A DNA stretch of 64,000 nt, taken from positions 1 through 64,000 of the forward strand of contig JAFTRA010000008.1 in NCBI GenBank assembly GCA_017462485.1. Direction: 5' to 3'. This document shows, one piece after another, positions 21,750-28,355 of the stretch (positions within the stretch are counted from its first letter, which is position 1; the number at the start of each line of letters is the position of its first letter). Origin of the DNA: Clostridia bacterium (lineage in GTDB: Bacteria > Bacillota > Clostridia > Oscillospirales > CAG-272). The notes beneath the pieces were generated by a model. It was not told the DNA's origin and did no database searches. It saw nothing but the letters and a program-made list of their open reading frames with translations. The position numbers and the translations under genes were made by a program.

Positions 21750-24008
21750 ATGAGGAAAAAAATCAAGTTAGCACTATCTCAAGTGTTCAGATTAGATTAC
21801 CGACATTATCTATGCAGCTTTATTACGCTTGTTTCTTTGGCATTTGGAATATTGTTTCCAAATTCTTTACCAAGAATAGCGGAAGCTTTCCGCGATTTAG
21901 GGACAAGCTGTGTATATTACCTCTTCGGAATATTCTCGGAGAATGCGAACCCTATAACTCCAACAGTTGTAACTTTTCCCTTATGGGAATTCGCTCCTTC
22001 TCCCTGGGAGCCTCTTTCACTATTCCCGTGGACTTGGGAAGAATTTAAGGTCCTTTGGAGTCAGTATTGGAATCTCTGGGCTTCGAAAGAGAATTTTCTC
22101 GGTTATTGGTATAACTTCAGCGACGTTCTCTATTATTCTTCAAAATTTTTGCTCGTAGTTCTTCCTCTCGTCCTCATGGTCATCCTTAAGCTTCGTTCTT
22201 ATACGAATACCAGGACAAACAAAAGAAACGTCAAATCGAAGCATTTAAAGCGGTATGAGCAATTCAAGTTCAAAGTGATATATCCTGTGATTGCTTGGTG
22301 CAAGGACTTTGTATTCTTCGTTCGGGAAAACAAGAAGTATTATAATGCGTGGCTCTTTATATGGGCCTTGCATTTTAATATTATATCAATAGTCGTAGAA
22401 TTTTTCGCTTTTTATCTGTATCTGATTATATCCTTTGATTTTATCGGTACATACACACAGGTGCTAAAGCTCTTTATAGACCTTACGCCTATGATACGTT
22501 TTCTTCCCGGCATTGTATGGCTTGGACTCGGCGTTTTTGTATATAACCATATCTGTCGTGAAATGGCTTTTGCGCGCATTTATTACTACGACAGATGTAA
22601 CAAAGGCGTGCTAAAAGACAGAGGCGTAGTAACAACGGTTTACGGTGAAATGGGCGTAGGTAAAACGCAGCTTATTACCGCTATGGCTATTACCTCGGAG
22701 ATAAACCAATGGGATATGTCGTTTGAGATTCTTCTCGAGAAGGACCTTATGTTCCCGAACTTCCCTTGGCAGACTCTGCGTGACGCAGTAAAAAAGCGTA
22801 TAGATAGCCGTGAAATTGTAGATATTCCAACTGCTCGGAAATGGGTTAAACGGTATCGGCATTTCTTCGATTACATATACGCCAATTACTCCCCGGAGCA
22901 GTGGCAGCTTCGACGCCAAAGAGGAAAGTCCCGAAAGTATATTAAATCGGATTATACCTTCGGCTATGATTACGAGCATTATCCGATAACGTATAATGAC
23001 GAATTGAAGCTTACTCACCTTTATGAAGCTATTGAAGACTACGTATGCGCTTACCTTGTTTATACAGTAAAGACTACGCTTATCTTTGCGAATTATTCTA
23101 TAAGAGTAGATTCTATACTTGAGGACCTCGGAAACTTCCCCTTGAGGAACAATGATTTTATGTCACGCGACGTTAGACTCCAGGACGCGTATTCACGTCA
23201 CGCAAAGATTATAGATATGGATATGTTCCGTCTTGGTAAGAAAATGCTTGAGGATAATCCGAAAGCACGCAGACTTAGCTTCGGAACCTTTGTTATTTCC
23301 GAGGTGGATAAGGAGCGTAAGAATCAGCTTGAGCTTAAGGAAATGAAGCAGAAAACGAATGAAGCGAATCAGAAGAACGACCTCTTCAATGCTTGCTTGA
23401 TGATGTGTCGTCACGCTTGCGTCATATCCAATAGGGTGTTCATTCGTATTATCTGTGACCTTCAACGTCCGGAAGCATGGGGCGCAGGCGGAAGAGAGCT
23501 TGGCGAAGTAATTTACATAAAAGATAAAGGCGAGCTATCTCCTACGTTACCGTTTATCTCTCCGTATTGGGTCCTTGAAGCACTCTTCAGATGGATAAAA
23601 GGTAAATGGGAAAGTTTCCACTCGAAATATATCTATGCTCGCTCTGATGATACGCTTTTTGCTTATCTTCTGAAGAATCTTGCAAATAAGATAAATAATC
23701 ACTATGACAAAGTGAACGGTTTGTTCGGCGCTTTCACGCTCAAGCTTGAGATTGAAAGCGGACGCCTGGACGGAAATGTTAAAAAAGCGAAATGGCACAT
23801 AATTACGAAAAAGGACCGTTCTAAGAGGTATTCCACTGACTGTCTTTCTTCTGTTTTTGATAGTTATAAACCAAACACAATGCATATAGACGATTTTAAG
23901 GAATATGCAACTGCAATGGCAAGTATGGCAGAGGGACAAGAGCAGCACTCTTATTTCCAGAACGATATACACGAAATGAAGAAAAATAACGAGGAGAAAA
24001 TAGCATGA
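21750..24008 (+). CDS. membrane P-loop ATPase, Zot/pI-like morphogenesis candidate
   Basis: A 752-aa protein. The N-terminal 290 residues contain several hydrophobic spans (about 22-40, 130-150, 200-235, 255-275). Then comes YGEMGVGKTQ (Walker A at about 303-312), a large charged region, and FGTFVISEVDKE near 517, which fits Walker B. Filamentous phage assembly ATPases (pI/Zot) combine a P-loop with a membrane anchor, though they are usually 350-450 aa with the domains in the opposite order. This large N-terminally anchored form may be a Gram-positive variant (inference). FtsK/TraG-type motor is the main alternative. Its stop overlaps the next start (ATGA). Confidence 0.6.
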   Translation: MRKKIKLALSQVFRLDYRHYLCSFITLVSLAFGILFPNSLPRIAEAFRDLGTSCVYYLFGIFSENANPITPTVVTFPLWEFAPSPWEPLSLFPWTWEEFKVLWSQYWNLWASKENFLGYWYNFSDVLYYSSKFLLVVLPLVLMVILKLRSYTNTRTNKRNVKSKHLKRYEQFKFKVIYPVIAWCKDFVFFVRENKKYYNAWLFIWALHFNIISIVVEFFAFYLYLIISFDFIGTYTQVLKLFIDLTPMIRFLPGIVWLGLGVFVYNHICREMAFARIYYYDRCNKGVLKDRGVVTTVYGEMGVGKTQLITAMAITSEINQWDMSFEILLEKDLMFPNFPWQTLRDAVKKRIDSREIVDIPTARKWVKRYRHFFDYIYANYSPEQWQLRRQRGKSRKYIKSDYTFGYDYEHYPITYNDELKLTHLYEAIEDYVCAYLVYTVKTTLIFANYSIRVDSILEDLGNFPLRNNDFMSRDVRLQDAYSRHAKIIDMDMFRLGKKMLEDNPKARRLSFGTFVISEVDKERKNQLELKEMKQKTNEANQKNDLFNACLMMCRHACVISNRVFIRIICDLQRPEAWGAGGRELGEVIYIKDKGELSPTLPFISPYWVLEALFRWIKGKWESFHSKYIYARSDDTLFAYLLKNLANKINNHYDKVNGLFGAFTLKLEIESGRLDGNVKKAKWHIITKKDRSKRYSTDCLSSVFDSYKPNTMHIDDFKEYATAMASMAEGQEQHSYFQNDIHEMKKNNEEKIA

Positions 24009-24298
24009 TATTCTTTATATGTTTTTCGCTCATAGTAGATGCAATTTTAGTTTATTATCTTGTAGTATGTGTAAAGGGTTTAACTTATCTCGATAAGCTC
24101 CTTGAGAAGTACGAAGATAAAGAAAAATATATCGAATCTACTTGTGGGTATTGCGTAGATATATGCGAAAAAACAGAAAAAAAGCTCGAGGACCATATAA
24201 AGTCCTCGAGAACGAAAACACAACGAGCATATTTTAAAGGTGTCTCGGACGGTAAAGGAAAAAAGGAAGGAGTAAATTGTGGGAAAAAAAGAAAATAG
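24005..24298 (+). CDS. small membrane protein with coiled-coil
   Basis: A 97-aa protein coupled to the ATPase by an ATGA overlap. One hydrophobic span at 2-25 is followed by a charged, probably helical cytoplasmic part (LEKYEDKEKYIES, EKTEKKLEDHIKS) with a Cys-containing insert (CGYCVDIC) and a basic tail. Translational coupling suggests it works with the ATPase, for instance as an accessory of a membrane assembly complex (inference). No family recognised. Confidence 0.5.
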   Translation: MIFFICFSLIVDAILVYYLVVCVKGLTYLDKLLEKYEDKEKYIESTCGYCVDICEKTEKKLEDHIKSSRTKTQRAYFKGVSDGKGKKEGVNCGKKRK

Positions 24299-24689
24299 AA
24301 ACGTATCTAAAAAGATTTCGAACGGAACTATTATACATACTCGCGATGAATACTTTTTTGGTTCTAAGAATTATAGAAAACCGGGATATAAAAACAAAGG
24401 TAATTATCGTAAGGTTAGTGTGGTAGATAGTAACAGAAATGATGATTTGGCTGTTGTTAAATTGACCACTAGAGGAAAATCTTTGCCGGGAGAAAAATCT
24501 ACGTACAAACCTTTTGTAGAAACATTAGACGATGATGGCAAGCCTATAAGGATTGGTTCTAAATTTATATCGCGTGGAGTACGAATATCTGCACAAGCAG
24601 TATCTATAATCAAAAAGGATTCTTTCAAGGATTCTAAAACGCGAAAAGTCAATCGTCGAAAAGTACGTGATATGAAAGGAAGAAAATAA
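24279..24689 (+). CDS. basic protein, possibly MazF/PemK-like fold
   Basis: A 136-aa protein from a GTG start overlapping the previous gene by 20 nt, with AAGGAAGG upstream. The core has the strand pattern NYRKVSVVDSNRNDDLAVVKLTT, reminiscent of the central strands of PemK/MazF-type proteins, followed by FVETLDDDGKPIRIGSKFIS. The C-terminus is very basic (KTRKVNRRKVRDMKGRK). The resemblance is weak and no antitoxin partner is adjacent. It shares the NYRKV string with the basic protein at 20686. Last gene of the plus-strand morphogenesis block. Confidence 0.4.
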   Translation: MGKKENRNVSKKISNGTIIHTRDEYFFGSKNYRKPGYKNKGNYRKVSVVDSNRNDDLAVVKLTTRGKSLPGEKSTYKPFVETLDDDGKPIRIGSKFISRGVRISAQAVSIIKKDSFKDSKTRKVNRRKVRDMKGRK

Positions 24690-24759
24690 AAAAATGCCCT
24701 CGGTTTGCACCGAGGGCTACCTAACATCACCGATATGGTGAAGAAATGTCCTTAAGGAC
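24688..24759 (-). ncRNA. small RNA 3
   Basis: A perfect promoter lies just upstream. From a start near 24759 the transcript has GTCCTTAAGGAC, TCACC-atatc-GGTGA, and then a terminator GCCCTCGG-tgcaaa-CCGAGGGC with a T7-containing tail. Length is about 70-75 nt. It converges on the stop codon of the basic-protein gene, so the terminator may serve both strands. Confidence 0.7.
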
Positions 24760-24765
24760 ACTATT

Positions 24766-24794
24766 ATTATATACCATTTTCACAAAAATGTCAA
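24766..24794 (-). promoter_or_regulatory. promoter of small RNA 3
   Basis: Minus strand TTGACA, 17 bp, TATAAT: an exact consensus. Confidence 0.85.
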
Positions 24795-24870
24795 TAGGCA
24801 ATTTTTAGAAATACGTTATATCCCGGACACTTGATAGACAAATAACGGAATATTGTAGAAAAATATCAAC

Positions 24871-24951
24871 CGGCACAGCGCATCAGAGCTGTCCGGACAA
24901 TGAAATAATGTAGAAAAGAGCCTGGGCGGTTAAAGTCCAAGCTCTTTTTTT
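24871..24951 (+). terminator. hairpin pair ending in a terminator
   Basis: CCGGcACAGC / GCTGTCCGG forms a hairpin (about 24871-24896). AGAGC...GGGC / GTCC...GCTCT then forms a stem with T7 (24917-24951). Only a poor upstream promoter (TTGATA-17-TGTAGA) is seen, so a fifth small RNA is possible but not claimed. Confidence 0.45.
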
Positions 24952-24991
24952 ATGTACCTTAAGGTTGTATATACATTTCTCTGCGCCGAGA

Positions 24992-25107
24992 TTTGTATTA
25001 CATTTCTCACGTAGGAAAAGTAATACAAAAATAAACGTCTGTAAAAGTAACACAAATCACCTCAAGGTGAAAAGTAATACAATGCTCCTCGAGGGAGTTT
25101 GTATTAC
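24992..25107. repeat. cluster of five GTAATACAA-type repeats (operator or second iteron set)
   Basis: GTAATACAA or a one-base variant occurs in direct orientation at 25020, 25047 and 25074, which is an exact 27-bp spacing. The inverted form TTTGTATTAC is at 24992-25001 and 25098-25107, bracketing the array. Each direct copy is preceded by AAAA or GAAAA. The array sits just past the 3' end of the ribbon-helix-helix gene. No gene lies between 24690 and 25113. Confidence 0.65.
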
Positions 25108-25113
25108 AAAAAA

Positions 25114-25353
25114 CTATTTTATGCCGTTCTTCTCAAGTACAATCTCCAAGGCTTCTTCAAGAACGTCGGCAACGCTATACTTGTCTATCCACGAATGTAC
25201 GTCTCGTCCTTTTAAGGTTTGTCCGTGATAGTGATAATGATTTCTCCCGGCATAATTGCTCACAGTGTGTTTTTCTTCCTGTAACTTTTTGAATTTATCA
25301 AGAAGTCTGGAAGAAACACGAACGGATATTAGTTTATCTCTTTGGTAGTACAT
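25114..25353 (-). CDS. ribbon-helix-helix (CopG/MetJ-type) DNA-binding protein
   Basis: A 79-aa protein beginning with the RHH pattern KLISVRVSSRLLDKFKKL: an alternating strand that contacts DNA, then a helix. It then has a His/Tyr-rich middle (RNHYHYHGQ) and a C-terminal helix (VADVLEEALEIVLEK). It overlaps the stop of the upstream DUF3850 gene by one nucleotide (TAATG). RHH proteins usually bind short direct or inverted repeats, so the GTAATACAA cluster directly beyond its 3' end is a natural candidate operator (inference). Possible role: copy control or repression of the accessory block. Confidence 0.7.
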   Translation of the reverse strand: MYYQRDKLISVRVSSRLLDKFKKLQEEKHTVSNYAGRNHYHYHGQTLKGRDVHSWIDKYSVADVLEEALEIVLEKNGIK

Positions 25354-25970
25354 TATTTTTTCTCCGTGTGTTCTTTTTTAAGTTTGTTAATATCGTACGT
25401 AATGTCATCTGAATAATTTATAACCGCTTCTACTTCGGTATCTTCTAGATCACTGTCAAAAACATGTTTGTTATAGTGCTTATTTATGATCTCTTCGATT
25501 TTGTTTATAACTTCCTCAGTCTTGCAATAACCTTTATTGATTAAAACTTCGGCTTCAAGCTCGTATCTTGTTTTAGAGTGCGCTTTCGCAAAATCGTCCT
25601 TACTGTTGTAGCGGTGATTTTCTTTAACAAAAGTTTTTGTTTCTTCAAGCAACAATTTGCTTGAAACGTCGGCAGCTTCTTTTAAATCCTTTTTAAAACT
25701 ACTCTTGATATCAGACTGCTCCATGGTTTCAAAATGTCCTAGAATTTGAAACGTAAATGCAACGTATCCCGGCATAAGAAAACCTATATCGAAAACGTCT
25801 TTAATTACCGCGCAACACAGTCTCCCGGTATATGTATCGTCTTTCCATTCGTTGAAAATGATATCGTCACCTTTTCTGTAATTGCGGTCGTTATAGCGTA
25901 TCTCAAACGGTTTAATACCGTCAATGACCGCTTGATAAAATTCGGATAAAAGTTTAACTTTGTGTAACAT
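25353..25970 (-). CDS. DUF3850 (ASCH/PUA-like) domain protein
   Basis: A 205-aa protein. The first 80 residues match the DUF3850 pattern: HKVKLLSEFYQAVIDGIKPFE, RYNDRNYRKGD, then GYVAFTFQIL. This is an ASCH-like, presumably RNA- or nucleotide-binding fold common in phages. The C-terminal 120 residues are charged and helical, with no recognised domain (ETKTFVKENHRYNS). It is the head of a pair with the RHH gene. A Lys/Glu-rich end is typical of accessory phage proteins. Biochemical function unknown. Confidence 0.65.
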   Translation of the reverse strand: MLHKVKLLSEFYQAVIDGIKPFEIRYNDRNYRKGDDIIFNEWKDDTYTGRLCCAVIKDVFDIGFLMPGYVAFTFQILGHFETMEQSDIKSSFKKDLKEAADVSSKLLLEETKTFVKENHRYNSKDDFAKAHSKTRYELEAEVLINKGYCKTEEVINKIEEIINKHYNKHVFDSDLEDTEVEAVINYSDDITYDINKLKKEHTEKK

Positions 25971-26081
25971 AAAAATCCTCTTTTTCGTAAAAAAAATGGT
26001 GTGGGGTGGCTCGGCGCTCGGCTAACTTGTTAGGGGGAGAGATGCATTAGCCGAAGCGGTCAGAGACCGCCCCGGCATAGA

Positions 26082-26387
26082 TTATTCGTCGCGCATACAT
26101 TCGGCATACGTCCAGAAGCGCGGTTCTGCCTTAACCGCTTGCATTGGATAGACACATTCCCGGTCGAACGGAAATACCTCTTTAGCTATCTCTATCGGTG
26201 TGAAGTGATTTGTTACGTAAGCAACACAGCGGTATCCCTCGACTGTGATGATAATATAATCATCGGGGTCTACAGAGCTGAAGCGTTCCTTTGCCCTAGC
26301 GTAAGCCTTGCGCATATTCTCGTGAAGCTTCCCAGAGCTTATAACGAGCTCCGAGAAAATAGGTTCGTGGTCAAAAGTCCAGGTCAT
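26082..26387 (-). CDS. hypothetical protein of the accessory block
   Basis: A 101-aa soluble protein with AAGGAG 7 nt before its ATG. It has an N-terminal helix with basic residues (NMRKAYARAKERF), then DPDDYIIITVEGYRCVAYV suggesting a small strand pair, and a Trp/Tyr/Cys-containing end. Composition and position between other short minus-strand genes suggest a phage- or plasmid-type accessory protein. No family or motif recognised. The preceding 110 bp (25971-26081) holds no gene. Confidence 0.5.
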   Translation of the reverse strand: MTWTFDHEPIFSELVISSGKLHENMRKAYARAKERFSSVDPDDYIIITVEGYRCVAYVTNHFTPIEIAKEVFPFDRECVYPMQAVKAEPRFWTYAECMRDE

Positions 26388-26402
26388 AGCGGTTCTCCTT
26401 TC

Positions 26403-26681
26403 TTATTCGTTGCTCCAGTGGTGTAAGTCTTCTTCGTCCATGAAACGTTGTTCGAGCTCGTTGAGGTACTCATCTTCTTCAGCCCTTTCAAGCTCAGCCT
26501 CGAGACGTCTGATGTTGTTGTTAACTACGTGCAGGTTCTGCTCGGTGGCTTTATATTGCCGAGAACCCATCTGTCCAATATCCTCGAGCTCCGCAAGCGC
26601 ACCGATGAGGTAGCGCTTAGTGAAGTGGAGATTTTCTAAATCGTTGCGGAGTTCTTCACTCCTAGATAACGTTGCGGTCAT
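26403..26681 (-). CDS. small coiled-coil protein
   Basis: A 92-aa, almost wholly helical protein (RSEELRNDLENL, NNNIRRLEAELERAEEDEYLNELEQ) with an acidic C-terminus. The start is the ATG preceded by GAGGTG. A GTG nine nucleotides earlier overlaps that site. It lies 15 nt from the next minus-strand gene, so they are likely cotranscribed. It could be a structural or regulatory oligomer. No function assigned. Confidence 0.5.
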   Translation of the reverse strand: MTATLSRSEELRNDLENLHFTKRYLIGALAELEDIGQMGSRQYKATEQNLHVVNNNIRRLEAELERAEEDEYLNELEQRFMDEEDLHHWSNE

Positions 26682-26698
26682 TGTTTTCACCTCTCATT

Positions 26699-27391
26699 TT
26701 ATCCCCATTGCTCTGCCATTGCGTGAGCTATTCCGGGGAATGTTTTGCTTGCTTCTTTTGATCTTTCTTTGTGAGGTAAACACCGGGTTTTATAATACCA
26801 GGCTGTTTGACGTTTTTGTTTTCCGTTTTTGTTTGTCCAGGTTTTGTATTCTATCCGGGGTTGTTTTAAATTCCGGGGAATTAATAAGGGTAAATTTTTT
26901 AGCCATAAACAAGTAGATTTTATTGTATTTTCTTCTTTACTTTCTGCATATTCCCAGGATTGTATTATTTGGCTCGGCTTTTTGTATTTTGTGGACATTA
27001 TGCCTATAGGGTTTTCAATTGCTATTTTCTCGGCTTTTGCGTTTGCAATAGTTAAAAAGAAATTGATGGCGTCTGTTCTTTTTTTGTTTCTTTCGTGTGC
27101 TTCGTTTCTGTATTTTGATGTGTTATACCATCTATTACCGGATAAAGTTAGATAAGTGCAAGGTGGGAAAGCTATAATCATATCCCAAGTGTTAGATATG
27201 TAATGACATTTGCCGTCCATTGTGTAAAAGGCACATTGTCCGTTTAATATCGGGATAACATTTCCTTTTATGTGGTATTCTGGGTGCTTACCACTACATT
27301 CTTGAATATCGCAAGAAAAGGCATTGTGTCCTTTTTCTCTAAACGCCAGGGTAACTCTTTGAGATTCTTCACAAGCTACTAGAATGTTCAT
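26699..27391 (-). CDS. phage-type DNA (cytosine) methylase-like protein
   Basis: A 230-aa protein starting NILVACEESQRVTLAFREKG, the usual first segment of a group of phage-borne C5-methylase relatives. CDIQECSGKHPEYHIKGNV and WDMIIAFPPCTYLTLSGNRW follow. The PPC stands where C5-cytosine methyltransferases carry the catalytic Pro-Cys. A later AIENPIGIMS resembles the ENP motif. It is shorter than true C5-MTases (300 aa or more), so the target-recognition part is reduced or the activity differs. No restriction partner is adjacent. It may protect element DNA (inference). GAGGTG precedes the ATG. Confidence 0.65.
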   Translation of the reverse strand: MNILVACEESQRVTLAFREKGHNAFSCDIQECSGKHPEYHIKGNVIPILNGQCAFYTMDGKCHYISNTWDMIIAFPPCTYLTLSGNRWYNTSKYRNEAHERNKKRTDAINFFLTIANAKAEKIAIENPIGIMSTKYKKPSQIIQSWEYAESKEENTIKSTCLWLKNLPLLIPRNLKQPRIEYKTWTNKNGKQKRQTAWYYKTRCLPHKERSKEASKTFPGIAHAMAEQWG

Positions 27392-27425
27392 TTTCACCTC
27401 TTTCTGCCCCTCAAAAAGTGGGGAC

Positions 27426-27454
27426 TTGACAAATTTTTAAAGTTGTGATATAAT
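27426..27454 (+). promoter_or_regulatory. promoter of small RNA 4
   Basis: TTGACA, 17 bp, TATAAT: exact consensus, divergent from the methylase gene. Confidence 0.85.
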
Positions 27455-27460
27455 CTTAGT

Positions 27461-27556
27461 ACATAATCAGAATGAGCAGGGCGGATAGGTACGCCCTTGT
27501 CATTCCTCAAATGCTCACAGAGAAGCGGTCAAACTTGTGTCTGTGGGCATTTTTTT
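27461..27556 (+). ncRNA. small RNA 4 (plus strand)
   Basis: From a start near 27461 the transcript folds as AATGA..GGGCG / CGCCCTTGTCATT, then ATGCTCACAGA / TCTGTGGGCAT with T7. It is about 95 nt, ends in a clear terminator, and converges on a 36-codon gene on the opposite strand. Confidence 0.65.
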
Positions 27557-27665
27557 ATTGTCTGACTATGTACTCAATAAAGTCAGTGATTTGTTTTTCC
27601 GTCCAACCAATATTACGTAGATATTCAATCATACGGCTTATGGCTCTATCACTCAAAGACTCCAT
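27555..27665 (-). CDS. 36-aa protein, convergent with small RNA 4
   Basis: A short frame, MESLSDRAISRMIEYL then RNIGWTEKQITDFIEYIVRQ, predicted as two helices. The GWT-x-K-Q-I-x-D-F-I-E-Y-I pattern is like small proteins common in Clostridia elements. AGAGG lies directly before the ATG, with GGGGGAAAG a little further up. Its stop codon lies inside the T-run of the small RNA 4 terminator, so its mRNA may read into antisense of that RNA. This is comparable in layout only to convergent type I toxin-antitoxin pairs. No toxin-like membrane span is present. Confidence 0.45.
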   Translation of the reverse strand: MESLSDRAISRMIEYLRNIGWTEKQITDFIEYIVRQ

Positions 27666-27712
27666 ACCTCTACTTTCCCCCTATCAGAATAATTCTGTTC
27701 GGCTTTTCAACC

Positions 27713-27905
27713 CCGGGAGCTGTTAGCCCCTCCCGGTGTCTGTTGTAGAACTCTAGGCAACTACAACCTCGCCCGGTGCTTTATAGAGAAGCACCAACTA
27801 GATGAACGATACTGTTGGGGAACTTACGCGCCCACCAACCACGCGCCACGAATTGCGCCCCATAGAGAGAAGCACCGTCGTCGGTGCTTCTGTGGTTACA
27901 GAAGC
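27713..27905. other. cluster of five hairpins, two mutually exclusive
   Basis: Perfect stems: CCGGGAG/CTCCCGG (27713-27736), GTTGTAG/CTACAAC (27742-27767), GGTGCTT/AAGCACC (27775-27795), GAAGCACCG/CGGTGCTTC (27869-27890), and GCTTCTGT/ACAGAAGC (27886-27905). The last two share GCTTC, so only one can form at a time. No reading frame explains the conservation of pairing. Candidate structured RNA leader, packaging signal or complementary-strand origin. Confidence 0.55.
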
Positions 27906-28057
27906 TCATAACAAAAACAAAATGTAAAAAGTTTATTCACAAACTGCAAGTTTGCGAATAAAGGAAGATATGAAATTTTTATAAAGTTTTTCCCCGCGTG
28001 TAAGAAAAAGTTTCTAAAAAATTCATATACCCCACCTTTTTATCTTTTGGGAGTGTT

Positions 28058-28144
28058 ATGAAACAGCCTCGCAGGAAAGAGGGTACCGACAGTATCACGC
28101 TCTGTCGGGAGAAAACGCGGAGAAGTTTTCTCCTTGGTCTATGA
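28058..28144 (+). CDS. possible 28-aa basic peptide
   Basis: GGGAG 6 nt before an ATG opens 28 codons (KQPRRKEGTDSITLCREKTR...). It lies in the long leader before the transposase gene and overlaps structured sequence. It may be a leader peptide or chance. Confidence 0.2.
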   Translation: MKQPRRKEGTDSITLCREKTRRSFLLGL

Positions 28145-28212
28145 ACAAACGTTAGCTTTCTCGCCGAAGGCGACGGTTAATCTTCCAAAGAAAAAAACGT
28201 ATAGCGCTACGT

Positions 28213-28294
28213 AAGGAGACGGAGGGAAGGAAGAACGGCGGAGAGCCGCAGAAAGTGAGCAACGTGCGGCCTCCGCCCTTCCTCCCCCGTCCTT
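28213..28294. other. long imperfect GC-rich hairpin before the transposase
   Basis: AAGGAGACGG...AGGGAAGG faces CCTTCCTCCCCCGTCCTT, with an inner GGCGGAGAGCCGCA / TGCGGCCTCCGCC stem. Base composition is much richer in G and C than the flanks. It could sequester transposase read-in transcripts, as in other insertion sequences, or serve as a replication or packaging hairpin. Confidence 0.45.
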
Positions 28295-28322
28295 CGCGCA
28301 GCGAAAAGAAACAATAAAATAA

Positions 28323-28334
28323 GGCGTATAGCCA
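28323..28334 (+). repeat. GGCGTATAGCCA, second copy
   Basis: Identical to 10790-10801 and again just upstream of a ribosome site (AAGGAG). See the finding on shared leader hairpins. Confidence 0.55.
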
Positions 28335-28355
28335 CGTAGAAGGAGTATATCCACC

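Noticed and set aside
27472..27726. 84-codon plus-strand frame over small RNA 4
   Set aside because: It overlaps a structured RNA with terminator and lacks a suitable ribosome site. The minus-strand 36-codon gene fits better.
27700..27905. CRISPR array or tRNA cluster in the hairpin-rich region
   Set aside because: There are no regular spacers or repeats of constant length, and no cloverleaf fold could be built.
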